A stretch of 64,000 nucleotides of DNA from Gentiana macrophylla (Eukaryota; Streptophyta; Magnoliopsida; Gentianales; Gentianaceae): NCBI GenBank assembly GCA_026214975.1, contig JAOBSW010001170.1:1-64000 (forward strand), in the 5' to 3' direction. Of this stretch, positions 1-12,544 are shown piece after piece (within the stretch, counting starts at the first letter, position 1; every line of letters begins with the position of its first letter). The position numbers were made by a program, and so were the translations under genes. The notes under the pieces are model-generated. The model did no database searches and had not been told where the DNA came from. It saw only the letters and a program-made list of their open reading frames with translations.

Positions 1-400
1 TTTTTTCTTTCTTTCTTTCTGCAGCTTCCACAACCAAGGCGGAGCGGGAATTGAATCTAGACTCTAGAATAGACTAACGGACAATATTCGGATGTTCAGG
101 TGTGCTGAATTTGGACGACTCGGTGAATTGAAAAGGATATAGGCTGTTTTTTTTTTTTTTGTTAAAAAATAATAATTTTCAATTGTAGAAGCCCCTTAAA
201 TTTTGTGGGTAGCTGTGCCCTTGTTTGTAATTGTTGGTTAGTGAAACTAATTAGTTGATTTAATGCTAATTTTGTTAATTGAATGTGTGTGTGTGTTTAT
301 TTTGTGGTTTTTATTTTTGGATTTGGAGTTATGCATGTATCATTTTCTCAGAAAGGAGGACCCGTGTTTGGGAAGTATCTCACCTATATGGGGTCTGGGG
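1..400. other. Unassigned edge region
   Basis: No supported gene. A short TTTC microsatellite sits at the very start, followed by AT-rich sequence with a TG microsatellite near 283-296. It could be the edge of a gene lying outside the window, but no splice-consistent coding sequence is visible. Confidence 0.4.
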
Positions 401-404
401 TACA

Positions 405-880
405 GGGTGTAATTGAGTCTAGTAAATTGATATTTTCAGAGTTTGAACTCGACTTGATTAAAAAAAATCCGGCTTGAAAGATTGAACTTGAATCTTAAGT
501 ACTTCGATATAACTTGGCTCGTAATTTTTTTTAGAATTCATCATTTCAGATTTATGAAGTGTTGCCGAGCTCAAGGGGTCTAATACTCGACTCGTCTAAT
601 AATTAATAATTTATATAAAATATTATTTAATAATAAATTTTGTAAATTAATTAAATAGTTATTTAATTTAGTTTGATTAACTTGTGAGCTACTCGATTAT
701 GTATTTTGAAACTCGATATTGGCTCGGCTAAGTATTCAAGTAGCTCTACTCGAACAGAAAAAATTGAACTGTGTCAAAAAAAAAATTTACAAATACTTCG
801 ATTCATTTATAGTATTGTTCAATATTTTACAGCCCGAAACCGAGTTGAAAACAACTATTAATCAAATCAAGCAAACAGAA
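405..880. repeat. CTCGA-rich dispersed repeat, copy 1
   Basis: Degenerate sequence dense in ACTCGA, GCTCGA and TTGACTCG-like words. The same wording recurs at 32650-32860, 33830-34145 and 36115-36385. It looks like an old short transposable element family; I could not define terminal repeats or a target duplication. Confidence 0.4.
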
Positions 881-2260
881 TGACATCAATTGGTTTCGAT
901 TTTCTAATAAGGATGTGTATTGACGATGTTGAATCTTGTTTGTAATACAATCCGGGGCGTAATTATCCTAGTGACAATAAATTCAAGACTATGCCCTAAG
1001 AACAGGTATAAAACGGGGGTGGTGTTTGACTATTTTTAGACTGAGCCTGAGATTATGAATCTCAAGTTGCCTACGTATCGTGTGTATGAGTCATGAATCA
1101 AATTTCTCGTAGTCCATTGGGATTGTTTATATAGATGACTCTTCGTCCAGTTTTCTTGTACCCTAAATATTGAGGATTCTTTCCGTGTTAATCTCTTGAA
1201 TTTAGGAGATAAATACGGTTATATTTGATTGATAGGATCTTCCCATGATTATCGTTTATTATATTTGTGGGCTGGATAAGGGAAGCTCTGGCCGACCTGT
1301 GTCGAGCGCCCTAGGCCATCTTGGCTCGAACTACACTGGCCCATGGTGGGTCGTCACACCATAAAAAATAATTCACATACTACTTTTATAGCTAGTATAG
1401 CGGAAGTAGGGTCGAACTCACAGGGAACGGTGGATTTATTTCTCCTAAAATTTGTAAAATAAAATATATTTGATTTTTTTATAACTACTTCTTAAGAATT
1501 AAAACAAAACAAACAAAATAAGAATCAAGAAAATCATGAAAAGCTCCAGCTAATTAATTATTCTCCCATCAATTCCTACGATTGATCATTGATGTAAAGA
1601 TGACTCGTTAAATTATTAATAAATTGATTATAGTTGCAGACAATCGCCAAACAACCAATTTTTCCTATATTCGATAAGCAGGACAATCACCACTACTTAT
1701 TCTCTAACTGTGTAGCACATCTCTCAACAATTGCCACAAGTTTAGTGAGAACATTGCATTAAAGTTTAGAAAAATCCAACTCTAGGTATTAACACACATC
1801 GGGTTAATTTCAACCTGGATCACTTATTTCCACAACAGGGAATCCTACGGGCTACGAACCGGCAGACAATATGTTGTTTACCACTTAAAATCAAATCTTT
1901 ATTGGCAATCGTCTAGAATCGATTTTTGGTGCTAAATCAAAATAATCGTTTGACTATCAGGCCTAAATAATTAAACGACGTATTCTAATCATGAATCGAT
2001 AAAATCAGAAAGCAAGTAAATACTAACAACTTAATCAAGGATGAAAAACAATTCGATCTCACAATCTATAGAAATCGAGGGATAAAACAATCAATTAGCT
2101 AGAAGAAAAAAGATAACTACTCATAAAAGGAAAAATATATAAACAAATGTATTATACCTTAGGCATGAAAAATACGAAAGAAGAAGAAAAGTTGCCGGCA
2201 CACAAGTTGCGCAGCCTCTGGTCACTTCGTCCGTCCCCAGCAAAAACCTAAACTAATATA
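881..2260. repeat. Probable non-coding LTR-retroelement remnant
   Basis: No gene in 1.4 kb. The motif TTGCCTACGTATC near 1069 and the phrase GTAGGGTCGAACTCACAGGGA (near 1407, one base trimmed when quoted in part) are wordings I associate with plant LTR retroelements. No paired LTRs, primer-binding site or coding domain is visible, so the assignment is tentative. Confidence 0.3.
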
Positions 2261-2267
2261 TGTACTA

Positions 2268-2536
2268 CTCCCTCCGTCTCAAATTGTTTGGGACTTATTC
2301 TTTCTATGTATTTCCCAAAACAAGTCTCATAACTAGTATTTAAAATTAAAAATTCTTCTTAAATTCCTAAAATGCCCACATAACTACATTTATTAAGAAG
2401 ATTAAGCACAATAAAAGAAGGGTATAATTGTAAAGTAGTCATGTTTTTAATGACTAGACAAACTACTCATAATAAATTATGTCTCCTTAAATTTTTAAAG
2501 TTCCAAAATATCTAAAACAAATTAGGACGGAGGGAG
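2268..2536. mobile_element. Stowaway-like MITE
   Basis: The ends are inverted: CTCCCTCCGTC at the left and GACGGAGGGAG at the right. The 269-bp interior is AT-rich and non-coding. CTCCCTCCG termini and a TA target are typical of Stowaway (Tc1/mariner-derived) MITEs. A TA precedes the left end; the right flank reads TC, so the target duplication is decayed. Confidence 0.8.
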
Positions 2537-3430
2537 TCCTATATTCTATTCTATATTGCTGCTGCTCACGTGAACCATATACTAAAGAACTCAGAAAGCT
2601 AACTTGGGCCCAGCCCAAGTATATTTATTTTTCATAATTTATGTAAATGTCGTTAATAATAAAATTTAATTATAAAAGAAAGGTCTTCCCTAATAATAAA
2701 AGCCCGATGTGATTAAAGAACGATAATCCACGATTGGGTTCGACAGATTTTGTCCTCTCTTCATTAGTCGGGATCCCGACATAGGTGAAAACTGAAATTC
2801 TCGAATCTTGAAATCCTTCTTTCTCCGAATCTTCCATAAAACTTCCGAAAATTGCTTTATATGTCCAGAAATCTCCATCATCTCTATCGAGTTCTTAAAA
2901 CCTGAAAATCAACCAAAACATATTCGAAACAGAGCATCTCCTGAAAAAATAAATATAAAATAAGTACAAAAAATATCAAATTTATTAGTGTGTTTGGAGA
3001 GAGGTTATTTATTATGAAAATCAAATTTCAAAAAGTCAAATTTTGTAATTATTGTGAAGTGTAAGTAGTGTTATAAATAATGTAGGAATATGAATTAATT
3101 ATAGGAATCGTTATAATTAAGGCAGAAATATTTGTGTTGAAAGTTACGTAATAATTGAAAATTACATAATTATAATTGAAAATGCGGTTCAAGTACAATG
3201 GTCTAGAAATTCTTGTCAATCGATATAGAGCCGTTTTTCCCTTATCCTAAATCCCACCAACTATCAAATTTTAAATTTAATTAATATATCATCAAGCTAA
3301 TGAAGAATATACATACAATACAAAAATACAACTCAAATACCAAGAACATCAAGAAGAGTCAATCCTTCATTGCTGCAAAATGATTAGAAAAATAAACAAA
3401 AAGATACAGATTGAATCTTCAATTATCCAT
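2537..3430. other. No feature seen
   Basis: AT-rich intergenic sequence. The only open frames are short and lack codon structure or recognisable motifs. Confidence 0.5.
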
Positions 3431-3628
3431 CTGTGGTAGTGCAATAGGTGTATTCCCTTTGGAAGTCTTCTACACTAACTTTCCGGTCGTCTCTATGTAA
3501 CATAGCTGATTAAAAATAAGAACAAAGCAAATAAAAAAACTCAAATCGACCCTTGAAAGCAAGATTGAACTTGTCTTAGCGGAAAAAAAGATGTTAAAGT
3601 AGAGGATACAAATATCAGGATTGTTGCA

Positions 3629-3886
3629 TTACTCATCTACAGTGAGTACGCCGTTAGCAGACATTGCATCTACATATTCAAAGCAGAATAAATTAGCGTG
3701 GGAAAAAAAATAGAATAAAGTTTAATAAGGTCTAAGAAAGCAGTAAAATTACCAAGAATCCATTTGTTTTTCATTGCCACTTTGGCGAATTTCCTCTTTA
3801 CGCGTTCAAAGTATTCGAAGCCCGATTCAAAAGTAACTTGATTTGGATATTCAGATCCGATTATATTGGCCGAAAAAAAACATAAG
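3629..3886 (-). CDS. Possible two-exon 3' end of an unknown gene
   Basis: On the minus strand 3753-3886 reads as a plausible exon (residues such as EYPNQVTFESGFEYFERVK) ending at a GT donor in phase 1. The segment 3629-3669 follows an AG acceptor, completes the codon and reads to a TAA stop. A further in-frame stretch with an AG acceptor and GT donor lies at 4175-4235, but its phase does not join cleanly. Another short coding-like stretch lies near 3440-3490. I do not recognise the family. The amphipathic segment with VKRKFA-like spacing vaguely recalls PAH repeats of SIN3-type co-repressors, which is not enough for a call. The tandem array at 4238-7165 lies exactly where its promoter would be. 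It may be a degraded gene. Confidence 0.25.
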
Positions 3887-4237
3887 CTTTACTTGCCAGT
3901 AGGTATTGACTTGCACAAATTTTATGTAAGTAACCTTCATCATATAAATCGTGCTGCTTGATGAATATTTATTGGAAACATCATATAATAGCAGATATCC
4001 ACTCATTTTGCTTACCTATAAATAACAATCCTCCTACAATTACTTCTTTAAGTCAAATCAACAAACATATTGTAGTAAGACACAAATAAAAAATCTGAGA
4101 TGTAAACATTACACAAAAACCCAAAAGCGTATGCCATAAATTGAGATTTCAGCAAATTAAAAAATTGAACTTACCAGAAACACCCAAGAGTGTCAACTGT
4201 CCGAACACAACATCAACCGATTTCCTTCGCAAACACT

Positions 4238-7165
4238 ACAAATTTCAGTTTATTTCCAGCAAATATCAATTACTAAGGACAAAATACAAACCAATTCTTG
4301 ATGACATATAATAGAGTGAAATATTCAAAAATCAAAGATCACGCAACACACTGAAATAATCGAAAATCAAAGATCGATGCAACCGATGGATACGTGTGAA
4401 TCAACCCTTTTTGCAGATCAAATGAGACAAAAGTAAAAACAGATTAGTATAAAGATTTATAAAACAAAAAATATGGAATAAATGAAAGGAAAATGGATAT
4501 TGAATTGGAAAAATGTTTTATTTTTTAAATGGTCGGATATACAGGTTTATAAAGTGCGAGTTTTGTCAACGTAGTTTGCTTGAGGTGTTGTCGGTTAAGA
4601 AATATATTTTTAATACCAACCATTTATTATTTTCCATCTATTACGGGATTTTTTTTGCGACATTATTGGCGAAAGGTACCGTGCTATTTATTTTCGGGAT
4701 TTTTTAGATTTGATTTGACTTTTTTAGTAGATTTGATTTTCAGTTTATTTCCAACAAATATCAATTACTAAGGACAAAATACAAACCAATTCTTGATGAC
4801 ATATAATAGAGTGAAATATTCAAAATCACAGATCACGCAACACACTGAAATAATCGAAAATCAAAGATTGAAGCAACCGATGGATACGTGTGAATCAACC
4901 CTTTTTGCAGATCAAATGAGACAAAAGTAAAATCAGATTAGTATACAGATTTAAAAAACAAAAAATATGGAATAAATGAAAGGAAAATGGATATTGAATT
5001 GGAAAAATGTTTAATTTTTTAAATAGTCGGATATACAAGTTTATAAAGTGCGAGTTTTTTCAACGTAGTTTGCTTGAGGTGTTGTCGGTTAAGACATCTT
5101 TTTTTAATACCAAACATTTATTATTTTTCATCTGTTACAGAATTTTTTTTGCGACATTATTGGCGAAAGGTACCGTGCTATTTATTATCGGGATTTTTTA
5201 GATTTGATTTGACTTTTTTAGTAGATTTGATTTTCAGTTTATTTCCAGCAAATATCGGGATGACATTATTGGCGAAAGGTACCGTGCTATTTATTATCGG
5301 GATATTTTAGATTTGATTTGACTTTTTTAGTAGATTTGATTTTCAGTTTATTAAGGACAAAATACAAACCAATTCTTGATGACATATAATAGGGTGAAAT
5401 ATTCAAAAATCAAAGATCTCGCAACACACTGAAATAATCGAAAATCAAAGATCGATGCAACCGATGGATACGTGTGAATCAACCCTTTTTGCAGATCAAA
5501 TGAGACAAAAGTAAAAACAGATTAGTATAAAGATTTAAAAAATATATATATGGAATAAATGAAAGGAAAATGGATATTGAATTGGAAAAATGTTTAATTT
5601 TTTAAATGGTCGCATATACAGGTTTATAAAGTGCAAGTATTGTCAACGTAGTTTGCTTGAGGTGTTGTCGGTTAAGAAATATTTTTTTAATACCAACCAT
5701 TTATTATTTTCCATCTGTTACGGGATTTTTTTTTGCGACATTATTGGCGAAAGGTACCGTGCTATTTATTTTCAGGATTTTTTAGATTTGATTTGACTTT
5801 TTTAGTAGATTTGATTTTCAGTTTATTTCCCGCAAATATCAATTACTAAGGACAAAATACAAACCAATTCTTGATGACATATAATAGAATGAAATATTCA
5901 AAATCACAGATCACGCAACACACTGAAATAATCGAAAATCAAAGATCGAAGCAACCGATGGATACGTGTGAATCAACCCTTTTGGCAGATCAAATGAGAC
6001 AAAAGTAAAATCAGATTAGTATACAGATTTAAAAAACAAAAAATATGGAATAAATGAAAGGAAAATGAATATTGAATTGGAAAAATGTTTAATTTTTTAA
6101 ATAGTCGGATATACATGTTTATAAAGTGCGAGTTTTGTCAACGTAGTTTGCTTGAGGTGTTGTCGGTTAAGAAATCTTTTTTTAATACCAAACATTTATT
6201 ATTTTTCATCTGTTACAGAATTTTTTTTTGTGACATTATTGGCAAAAGGTACCGTGCTATTTATTATCGGGATTTTTTAGATTTGATTTGATTTTCAGTT
6301 TATTTCCAGCAAATATCAATTACTAAGGACAAAATACAAACCAAATCTTGATGACATATAATAGAGTGAAATATTAAAAAATCAAAGATCACGCAACACA
6401 CTGAAATAATCGAAAATGAAAGATCGAAGCAACCGATGGATACATGTGAACAACCCTTTTTGCAGATCAAATGAGACAAAAGTATAAACAGATTAGTATA
6501 AAGATTTAAAAACAAAAAATATGGAATAAATGAAAGGAAAATTGTTAAAGATCAAGACTTACTTACGGTTGTCTTAAAACTAATTGAGTGCAAGAAAAGC
6601 GCTTATATATATTTCTTATACATTAAGAGTGTGGGTAATCACAATAATACCCACTCCAGTGTTGGCAATCGACCAACACTTGCACAATTTTCATTCAAGA
6701 GTAGGCGTGCATCTGTCCCAACACCCCTCAGTGTAAGCAATCTGTCCCAACACTTGCACAATTTTTTTTTAAATATTGTTCCAACCAGGGTTCGATCACA
6801 TGGCCTCTCGCTCTCTGCTCAGTGTTAAAGATGAAGTCACTATCACCGTTGTTAAAAAACCAATTGGTGTTAGTAAAAGCGCTTACTATATTTCTTATAC
6901 ATTAAGAGTGTGGGTAATCGTCCCAATAAAAATGGATATTGAATTGGAAAAATGTTTAATTTTTAAATGGTCGGATATACAGGTTTATAAAGTCGCGAGT
7001 TTTATCAACGTAGTTTGCTTGAGGTGTTGTCGGTTAAGAAATCTTTTTGATACCAAACATTTATTATTTTCCATCTGTTACGGAATTTTTCTTTGCGATA
7101 TTATTGACGAAAGGTACCGTGCTATTTATTATCGGGATTTTTTAGATTTGATTTGACTTTTTTTT
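4238..7165. repeat. Tandem array of ~495-bp units
   Basis: The same segment recurs with equivalent points at about 4513, 5007, 5590, 6085 and 6950, giving spacings of 494, 583, 495 and 865 bp. The 583-bp unit carries an extra internal duplication near 5260-5345. The 865-bp spacing is explained by an insertion at 6541-6930. Copies share phrases such as CAACGTAGTTTGCTTGAGG and AGGTACCGTGCTATTTAT. The similar 64-78-residue open frames in each copy are by-products of the repeat. On the minus strand each unit resembles upstream/5' leader sequence of the weak gene candidate at 3.6-4.2 kb. Confidence 0.8.
6541..6930. mobile_element. Short insertion inside the tandem array
   Basis: About 390 bp unrelated to the ~495-bp unit interrupts the last repeat. 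It carries a direct repeat of about 95 bp (near 6544-6639 and 6826-6921) sharing AAGCGCTTA and CATTAAGAGTGTGGGTAATC. A B-box-like GGTTCGATC lies at about 6788. It may be a SINE-related or composite insertion. No coding potential. Confidence 0.4.
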
Positions 7166-8231
7166 AGTAGATTTGATTTGGGTTTTTTAGGGAAATTTGT
7201 TTTTTTTTTTATCAGGATTTTTTAGATTTGATTTGTGTTTTTTTGAGGGAATTTTTTTTTTTTTTTTGGTTGGGAAAACCGGGTTTGGGTCGGGTAATTG
7301 AAGAGAAACGGGCTAAATCCCCTCCTTTGTATATTATATATACTAGCCAATAACCTGTGCACATGCACGGGACATTTAGATTATATAAAATAAAATGATT
7401 GCATAATGAACAAGATGATTAAATTCTACTAAAATAAGAAGCAAATTAGTCATCTGATCGTACAGTAAAATCTAAGTACGGAAACATGTGATTGCAGTGT
7501 GTCACATGATTCTTTTTTCTCAAAAAGAAAAATGTTATGGTGGGTTTTCATGCTAAGATAAATGTTAATCATATCGATTAATAGTTGTATACATTTGTTG
7601 TTCAGTATTTATGTATGATGCGAAACCGGAAAGAAAAATATTCGTCATGGAAGTGTAATTCTTTCTTTTTATTGAGAATAAGAGAATTGTTTTGGAGGGA
7701 TTGAAATAAATAATCTTTACCAATTTTTTTTAGGTAATGATCATCAAATGCATATTGCATTAAATATTTCACTTACATATTTTTATATTATATGAGAGAA
7801 CACATATTAATCAATTAGTGATATACTTTTGTGAAGAATAAAAATTGTATAATAATTATCTTACGGTGATATACTTATATCAATAATAAGAAATTGTATA
7901 ATGATTATCTCCGCAGATCATCAAATAGCTATCGGTTAAAAAATGAAATTCCTCCCACGGCGAGTAAAAGTGCAATGTTGATATTTTAGGAAGTAAAATA
8001 AGGTTAGAGTGACCCCAATGGGGGGATTTATCCCCCCTCTAAAACTAATATAGAGGGAATAACCCACCTTTAAGCTCACAGTGGCTCTCAACCCAACACC
8101 CTATCTCTAAATAAAACTAAGACTCACCCTAAATATGAAGGGCCTGCTAACATGAACAGTAGCATCATTTATCTCTCTTTTTATCCAATAAATTAATTTC
8201 ACACATCAATATCATTTATATAATAATGCGT

Positions 8232-8412
8232 TATGTATCGAGTAATGACATTGAGGCACAACGGTAGAATATCACAACGCGGTGATATACATCATTGATC
8301 ATGTTAGATTTACATCATTATTAATTTAGACACATTATGATTAATGGTGCAGATTATCATTGTATCATTCGTTGTCATGACACAACCGTTGTCTGCAGTA
8401 TCATTTTGATAT
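8232..8412. mobile_element. Degenerate long-TIR MITE relative
   Basis: The sequence carries GAGTAATGACA...GGCACAACGG on the left and ACACAACCGTTGTC...AGTATCATT on the right, around an AT-rich centre with ATCATTGATCAT. The order of words matches the better preserved inverted-repeat element at 58719-58891, so it is probably an older member of the same family. Confidence 0.4.
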
Positions 8413-8936
8413 ATATCAGTGACAAAAACACTTCTACAAATACTATTTTTTCCATAAAAAAAATTAATCTGTCCAAATATTTATTTTTTTATTTTGAACT
8501 TTTTTTGTGTACGGATACGACATCTTTTTATTTTTTTTACCGTTGTGCGACGTATTCAAATATCACTTTGTAAGCATAAAATATTTTTAAAGGGATGTAT
8601 AGAGGTTGCTTATTCGAGTGAATTATTTTTTAGGTGTTGAAAAAGTGTAACTGAAACGGAAAACGATGTGTTTGGAGGGTGTAATCGGGTGTAACCATTG
8701 GGGTCACTCTTACACGTGTGTAAATCTTCATTTCAAGTACTCATCTTTTGAAGACCGGAAATGATTATTTTAGCTTCTCCATCATTGCTCCATCATGGTG
8801 ATTTTTTGTCACTCCCGATCTTCCCTCCAAAAAATTATCTTCAATAAGGTGCTTTGGCATGGTGTAGATTGCATCTCCTATTTCGACAAATCTGGAACAA
8901 TTCACTTGATGATGGAATCATGATGTTGGTTTATTT

Positions 8937-9112
8937 CAAGGACGGAGCCAGGATTTGAATTTCGGTTGGGTTAATAGATTATATCCGGTTCATCGGGTGG
9001 GCTAGATTAAGAATATTTTACGGATCGAGCTGAACTACATATATTTTTAGTGTAATATTTTTTTTCCGGGTGGGCTTAACCCCCCTAGGTATACTACTTG
9101 CCTCCGTCCTTG
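8937..9112. mobile_element. hAT-type MITE with 8-bp target duplication
   Basis: Perfect 11-bp terminal inverted repeats, CAAGGACGGAG and CTCCGTCCTTG, bound 176 bp. The flanks are an identical 8-bp direct repeat GTTTATTT (8929-8936 and 9113-9120). An 8-bp duplication with short TIRs is diagnostic of the hAT superfamily. It is non-coding and inserted within the putative Helitron. Confidence 0.85.
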
Positions 9113-9120
9113 GTTTATTT

Positions 9121-10139
9121 GAATGAATTTGCCGCAGTATTTGGTTTTTTTTTTAAAAAACTTTCTGCTTTTTTAAGATGTTCTTTCAAACTTCATTTTG
9201 TTAGTTTTTCTAATTAATCTCTCAAATATCGAGGAGTATATATATAGTGTGATAGTGTATGCATAGGTTTTTATCATAATTTTCAGATGTGTCTTAGCTA
9301 TGAAGGCAAACTGATGTTACTCTGTTTGGAGTTCATTGACAAAACTAATTTTAAACGAAGAATATTATCTATAATAAAGAGAGTCATGGATAATAAAAAT
9401 ATATTTTATATGATACGAAATGAGCCCCGTTCAAGACGCTTTCGAGGATTGTAAGTTTTGTTCGTTAAAAAATCTGCTAGTTTTGTTTTTGTTAAATGGG
9501 TACTTATGTTTTGGCGGTGCAATATGTGGGTTCATTCATACCGTTCTAGAGAGTTTATCATGCTTGAATTAAAGGAAATGATGGAAAAAATAAGGGAAAA
9601 AATGATACATAAATAACCTTAAAAAACACACAACGATAGAAAAGAAATGAGAGCAAAGTACCAAACCGTGCCTTATTAAAAAAAATCATTAGTCATAATG
9701 AAAGAAACGGTACCATTTTCATGATTGAAGCACACAAAAAAAAATGGATGATCAGGAAAAAGAAAAAGAACCTACCAGTGTATGCAGGTATTAGTCACCA
9801 AAACGAATCCCGTAAACGATTAGTAAAACAAATGGAAAAAAATGAATGAAATGAAGGGTGATAATCCGAAATTTAAAAATATAAAACTAAAATATACATT
9901 AAAATTTCTACTACGTACTATGCGTGTAAAAGGAACATGCAAAGCATATTACCTCATGAAACGAAACCAAGTTTTACCCACAAAAAAAAAAGCAGCAAAA
10001 TAAACTCCAAGCAGGAAATATGAAGAGACAAATAAACGATAGCATTCTGCATATAATGGAAGACGTCCTCAATTTATTAAGGGGACGGATTTTTTTTGAT
10101 ATAAATACAAAACAAAATAAAATGTTGATTTTACATTAC
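9121..10139. other. AT-rich Helitron interior without genes
   Basis: About 1 kb of AT-rich sequence between the hAT MITE and the subrepeats. No conserved coding sequence, RNA gene or terminal repeat was found. Confidence 0.4.
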
Positions 10140-10590
10140 ATATGAGAATAATTAATGAAAAAAATTGTAACATAAAAAAATATTACGGGTAGTCCGTGTC
10201 CACATAGAAATCTTAATTGATTAACCCATTATAATATACTAAAAAATTAATCGCCATTAACAGGCAATCAATTCTGATAAAAATTATAAAGAAAAAGGAA
10301 ACGTAATATGGGTAATAACGTGTGAACATAATTAATGATTAAAATTCTAACATAAAAAAATAGGGTAAATAAATATTACGGTAAAAAAAATCAAAATAAA
10401 AATATAATATAGGTAATAGTGTGCAATCATAATTAATGAATAGCATTCAAAATAACAAAAAAAATCAGTCACCATTAGTTGACAATCAATTCTAATAAAA
10501 TGTATACAAAAAAGAAAAAAGAAAAAAATATGATTTGGGTAATAATGTGTTAACGTAATAAATAAAGAAAAAGGAAACCGGTCAGACTCA
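10140..10590. repeat. AT-rich subrepeats, left part
   Basis: A unit of very roughly 190 bp recurs, with phrases such as CACCATTA...GGCAATCAATTCT, GGTAATA(A/G)(C/T)GTGT and ATAATTAATGA. The same unit reappears at 12031-12230 beyond the LINE fragment, so the LINE seems to have landed in the array. Confidence 0.6.
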
Positions 10591-10596
10591 ATTGGG

Positions 10597-12030
10597 GTGG
10601 CCAACCAATCTCCCACATCTTTTTTGCGGATGATTTATTGTTCTTCGGCGAGGCATCAGTGGAATAGGCTCAAGCTATTAACATCATCCTTGATGATTTT
10701 TGCGTGTGTTCGGGCCAAAAAGTCAACGTTCAAAAATCTACGTTCCACACTTCCAAGAATGTAAGTCGGCAACAATGGAATTTAATCGCTAATAGCCTTC
10801 ATATAAAACATACGGATAATCTGGGCCTTTATCTGGGGGTTCCCCTTCTCCATACGTGACAGACCATATCTACCTACAGCTATATTGTGAATAAAACGCG
10901 GAGGAAACTTTCCTCTTGGAAGATGAATTCACTCTCCAAAGTAGGTAGAGCCATCCTCATCAAATCTTCCCTGTCCACAATTTCACACTACACCATGCAA
11001 ACGACGAGATTACCCAAATGTATCATTGATGAAATCGATTGAATCTGCAGAGCTTTCTTTTGGGGATAGGAAAATGGTCGTTGTAGGCTCCACTCCATCT
11101 CGTGGCAAAAACTATGCACACCAAAGAAGATGGGAGGCATTGGATTCCGGGATCTATCTAAAATGAACACGGCTCTATTGGGGAAACTCGCTTGGAATTT
11201 TCTCCGCAATTCGCAAGCATTATGGGTCAAAGTCCTCAGGGACAAATATGGCGATTCTTGTGGAGAAACCAAAACTAAATCTCATAAGATATGGCGTGAT
11301 ATTAGTACCACTTGGAGAACACTCGAAGGATTTGCGAAAATGGACGATGGCACTATACAGCGAGGGCCCTCAAGTAACAATAATTACACGGTTTCCTCTG
11401 CTTACGAAGCTCAATGCGACACCTCTATTGTGGCTAATGATGACGATACCTGGGACCTAGTATGGCGACTCAAAGGCCCTCTGCATGGCAAATTTCTCCT
11501 TTGGCAGCTTTGTCATGATGCCTTGATGGTTCAGAACACTCTCTGCAAGCAGCACGTTGTTTCCTTTCCTATGTGCCCCCTATGTCACCAGGACATTGAG
11601 TCCAGTCCATTCTTCATGCACTTCATTGGATCAGACGTGGGCCCGCCAGTGTTGGTCCAAGATTGTCCCCCAAGACTCCTAGAGAACTTTTTTTTATGCG
11701 TCTTCAACACGTGAATGGCTACGATTAAACCTTACTCCGGCACATTCCCACCCCTTTGCTTGGGAAAGACAGTTGGCATTATCTATTTCAAGAAGCTTTT
11801 GGCGGGATATGGCATTGGAAGAATAAGAGGATCCATGGTGATGGGGTAGTGCATCCGCCTCCAACCCAAGTCTTTTTATCTAATGTAATTAAACGTGCTA
11901 GAAATCTTAGACTAGCTTGGCAGATTGATGTATAGTCCTTAAATTTTATTTCGAGTGTTGTAGAGTCATTGACCGGTTTGTTATCAATAAAGTTCTTTTT
12001 AATAATAAATAAATAAATAAATAAATAAAA
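10597..12030 (+). pseudogene. LINE (non-LTR retrotransposon) ORF2 3' fragment
   Basis: Coding remnants of an L1-type reverse transcriptase. Near 10611-10650 the reading HIFFADDLLFFG contains the FADD catalytic block. From about 11130 an open frame of 194 codons carries the downstream region with GGIGFRDL, followed by a zf-RVT-like Cys/His stretch (CPLCHQD) near 11573. Internal stops (for example near 11038) and frame changes make it non-functional, and the endonuclease half is absent. The 3' end runs into an (AATA)n-type tail near 12000-12030, as expected for target-primed reverse transcription. The open frame is not a host gene. Confidence 0.8.
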
Positions 12031-12230
12031 TTATAAACAAAAAAAAGGTTACATGTATAAAAAATATTACGGTTAAAAAAAAGAAAAAAAAAACATAATT
12101 TAGGTAATAACGTGTAAAAATATTTTACGTATATAACATTCCAATATCCCGAAAAATCAATCACCATTAAGAGGCAATCAATTCTGATAAAAATTATAAA
12201 GGAAAAAAAAACATAATATGGATATTTTTT
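12031..12230. repeat. AT-rich subrepeats, right part
   Basis: Continuation of the array at 10140-10590 (shared GTAATAACGTGT, CACCATTAAGAGGCAATCAA and ACATAATATGG-like phrases), separated from it by the LINE fragment. Confidence 0.55.
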
Positions 12231-12544
12231 AAGTTGACAGAAAGGGAGAGTTACGGCGTTATTTTTTTAAACATAAATTCAAAAAAAAAAATGAAATTTT
12301 TTTGAACATGTAACACATAAATTCAAAAATATTTTGAATAAATTTGAGCAGCCGCCATTATTGCATTAGATTCAATAGATCCTGAACGAATTTGAGTAGC
12401 TACCATTATTGCTCTAATTTTTATTTTAATTTTTTGCCAACACAATTAGTAAGAGATACTATGTTTTCTTCACCGGTCAGGTTTGAAGCGGGTTCAATAG
12501 TATAATTAGCGGGTTTTGGTCAAAATTAATTTTATTTCCCTTCC

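Noticed and set aside
4513..6291. Family of 64-78-residue open frames with similar peptides
   Set aside because: They are the same frame in each ~495-bp tandem unit; no signal, domain or conserved start supports translation.
11130..11714. 194-codon open frame as a host gene
   Set aside because: It matches the C-terminal region of LINE ORF2 and follows the FADD-containing RT remnant.
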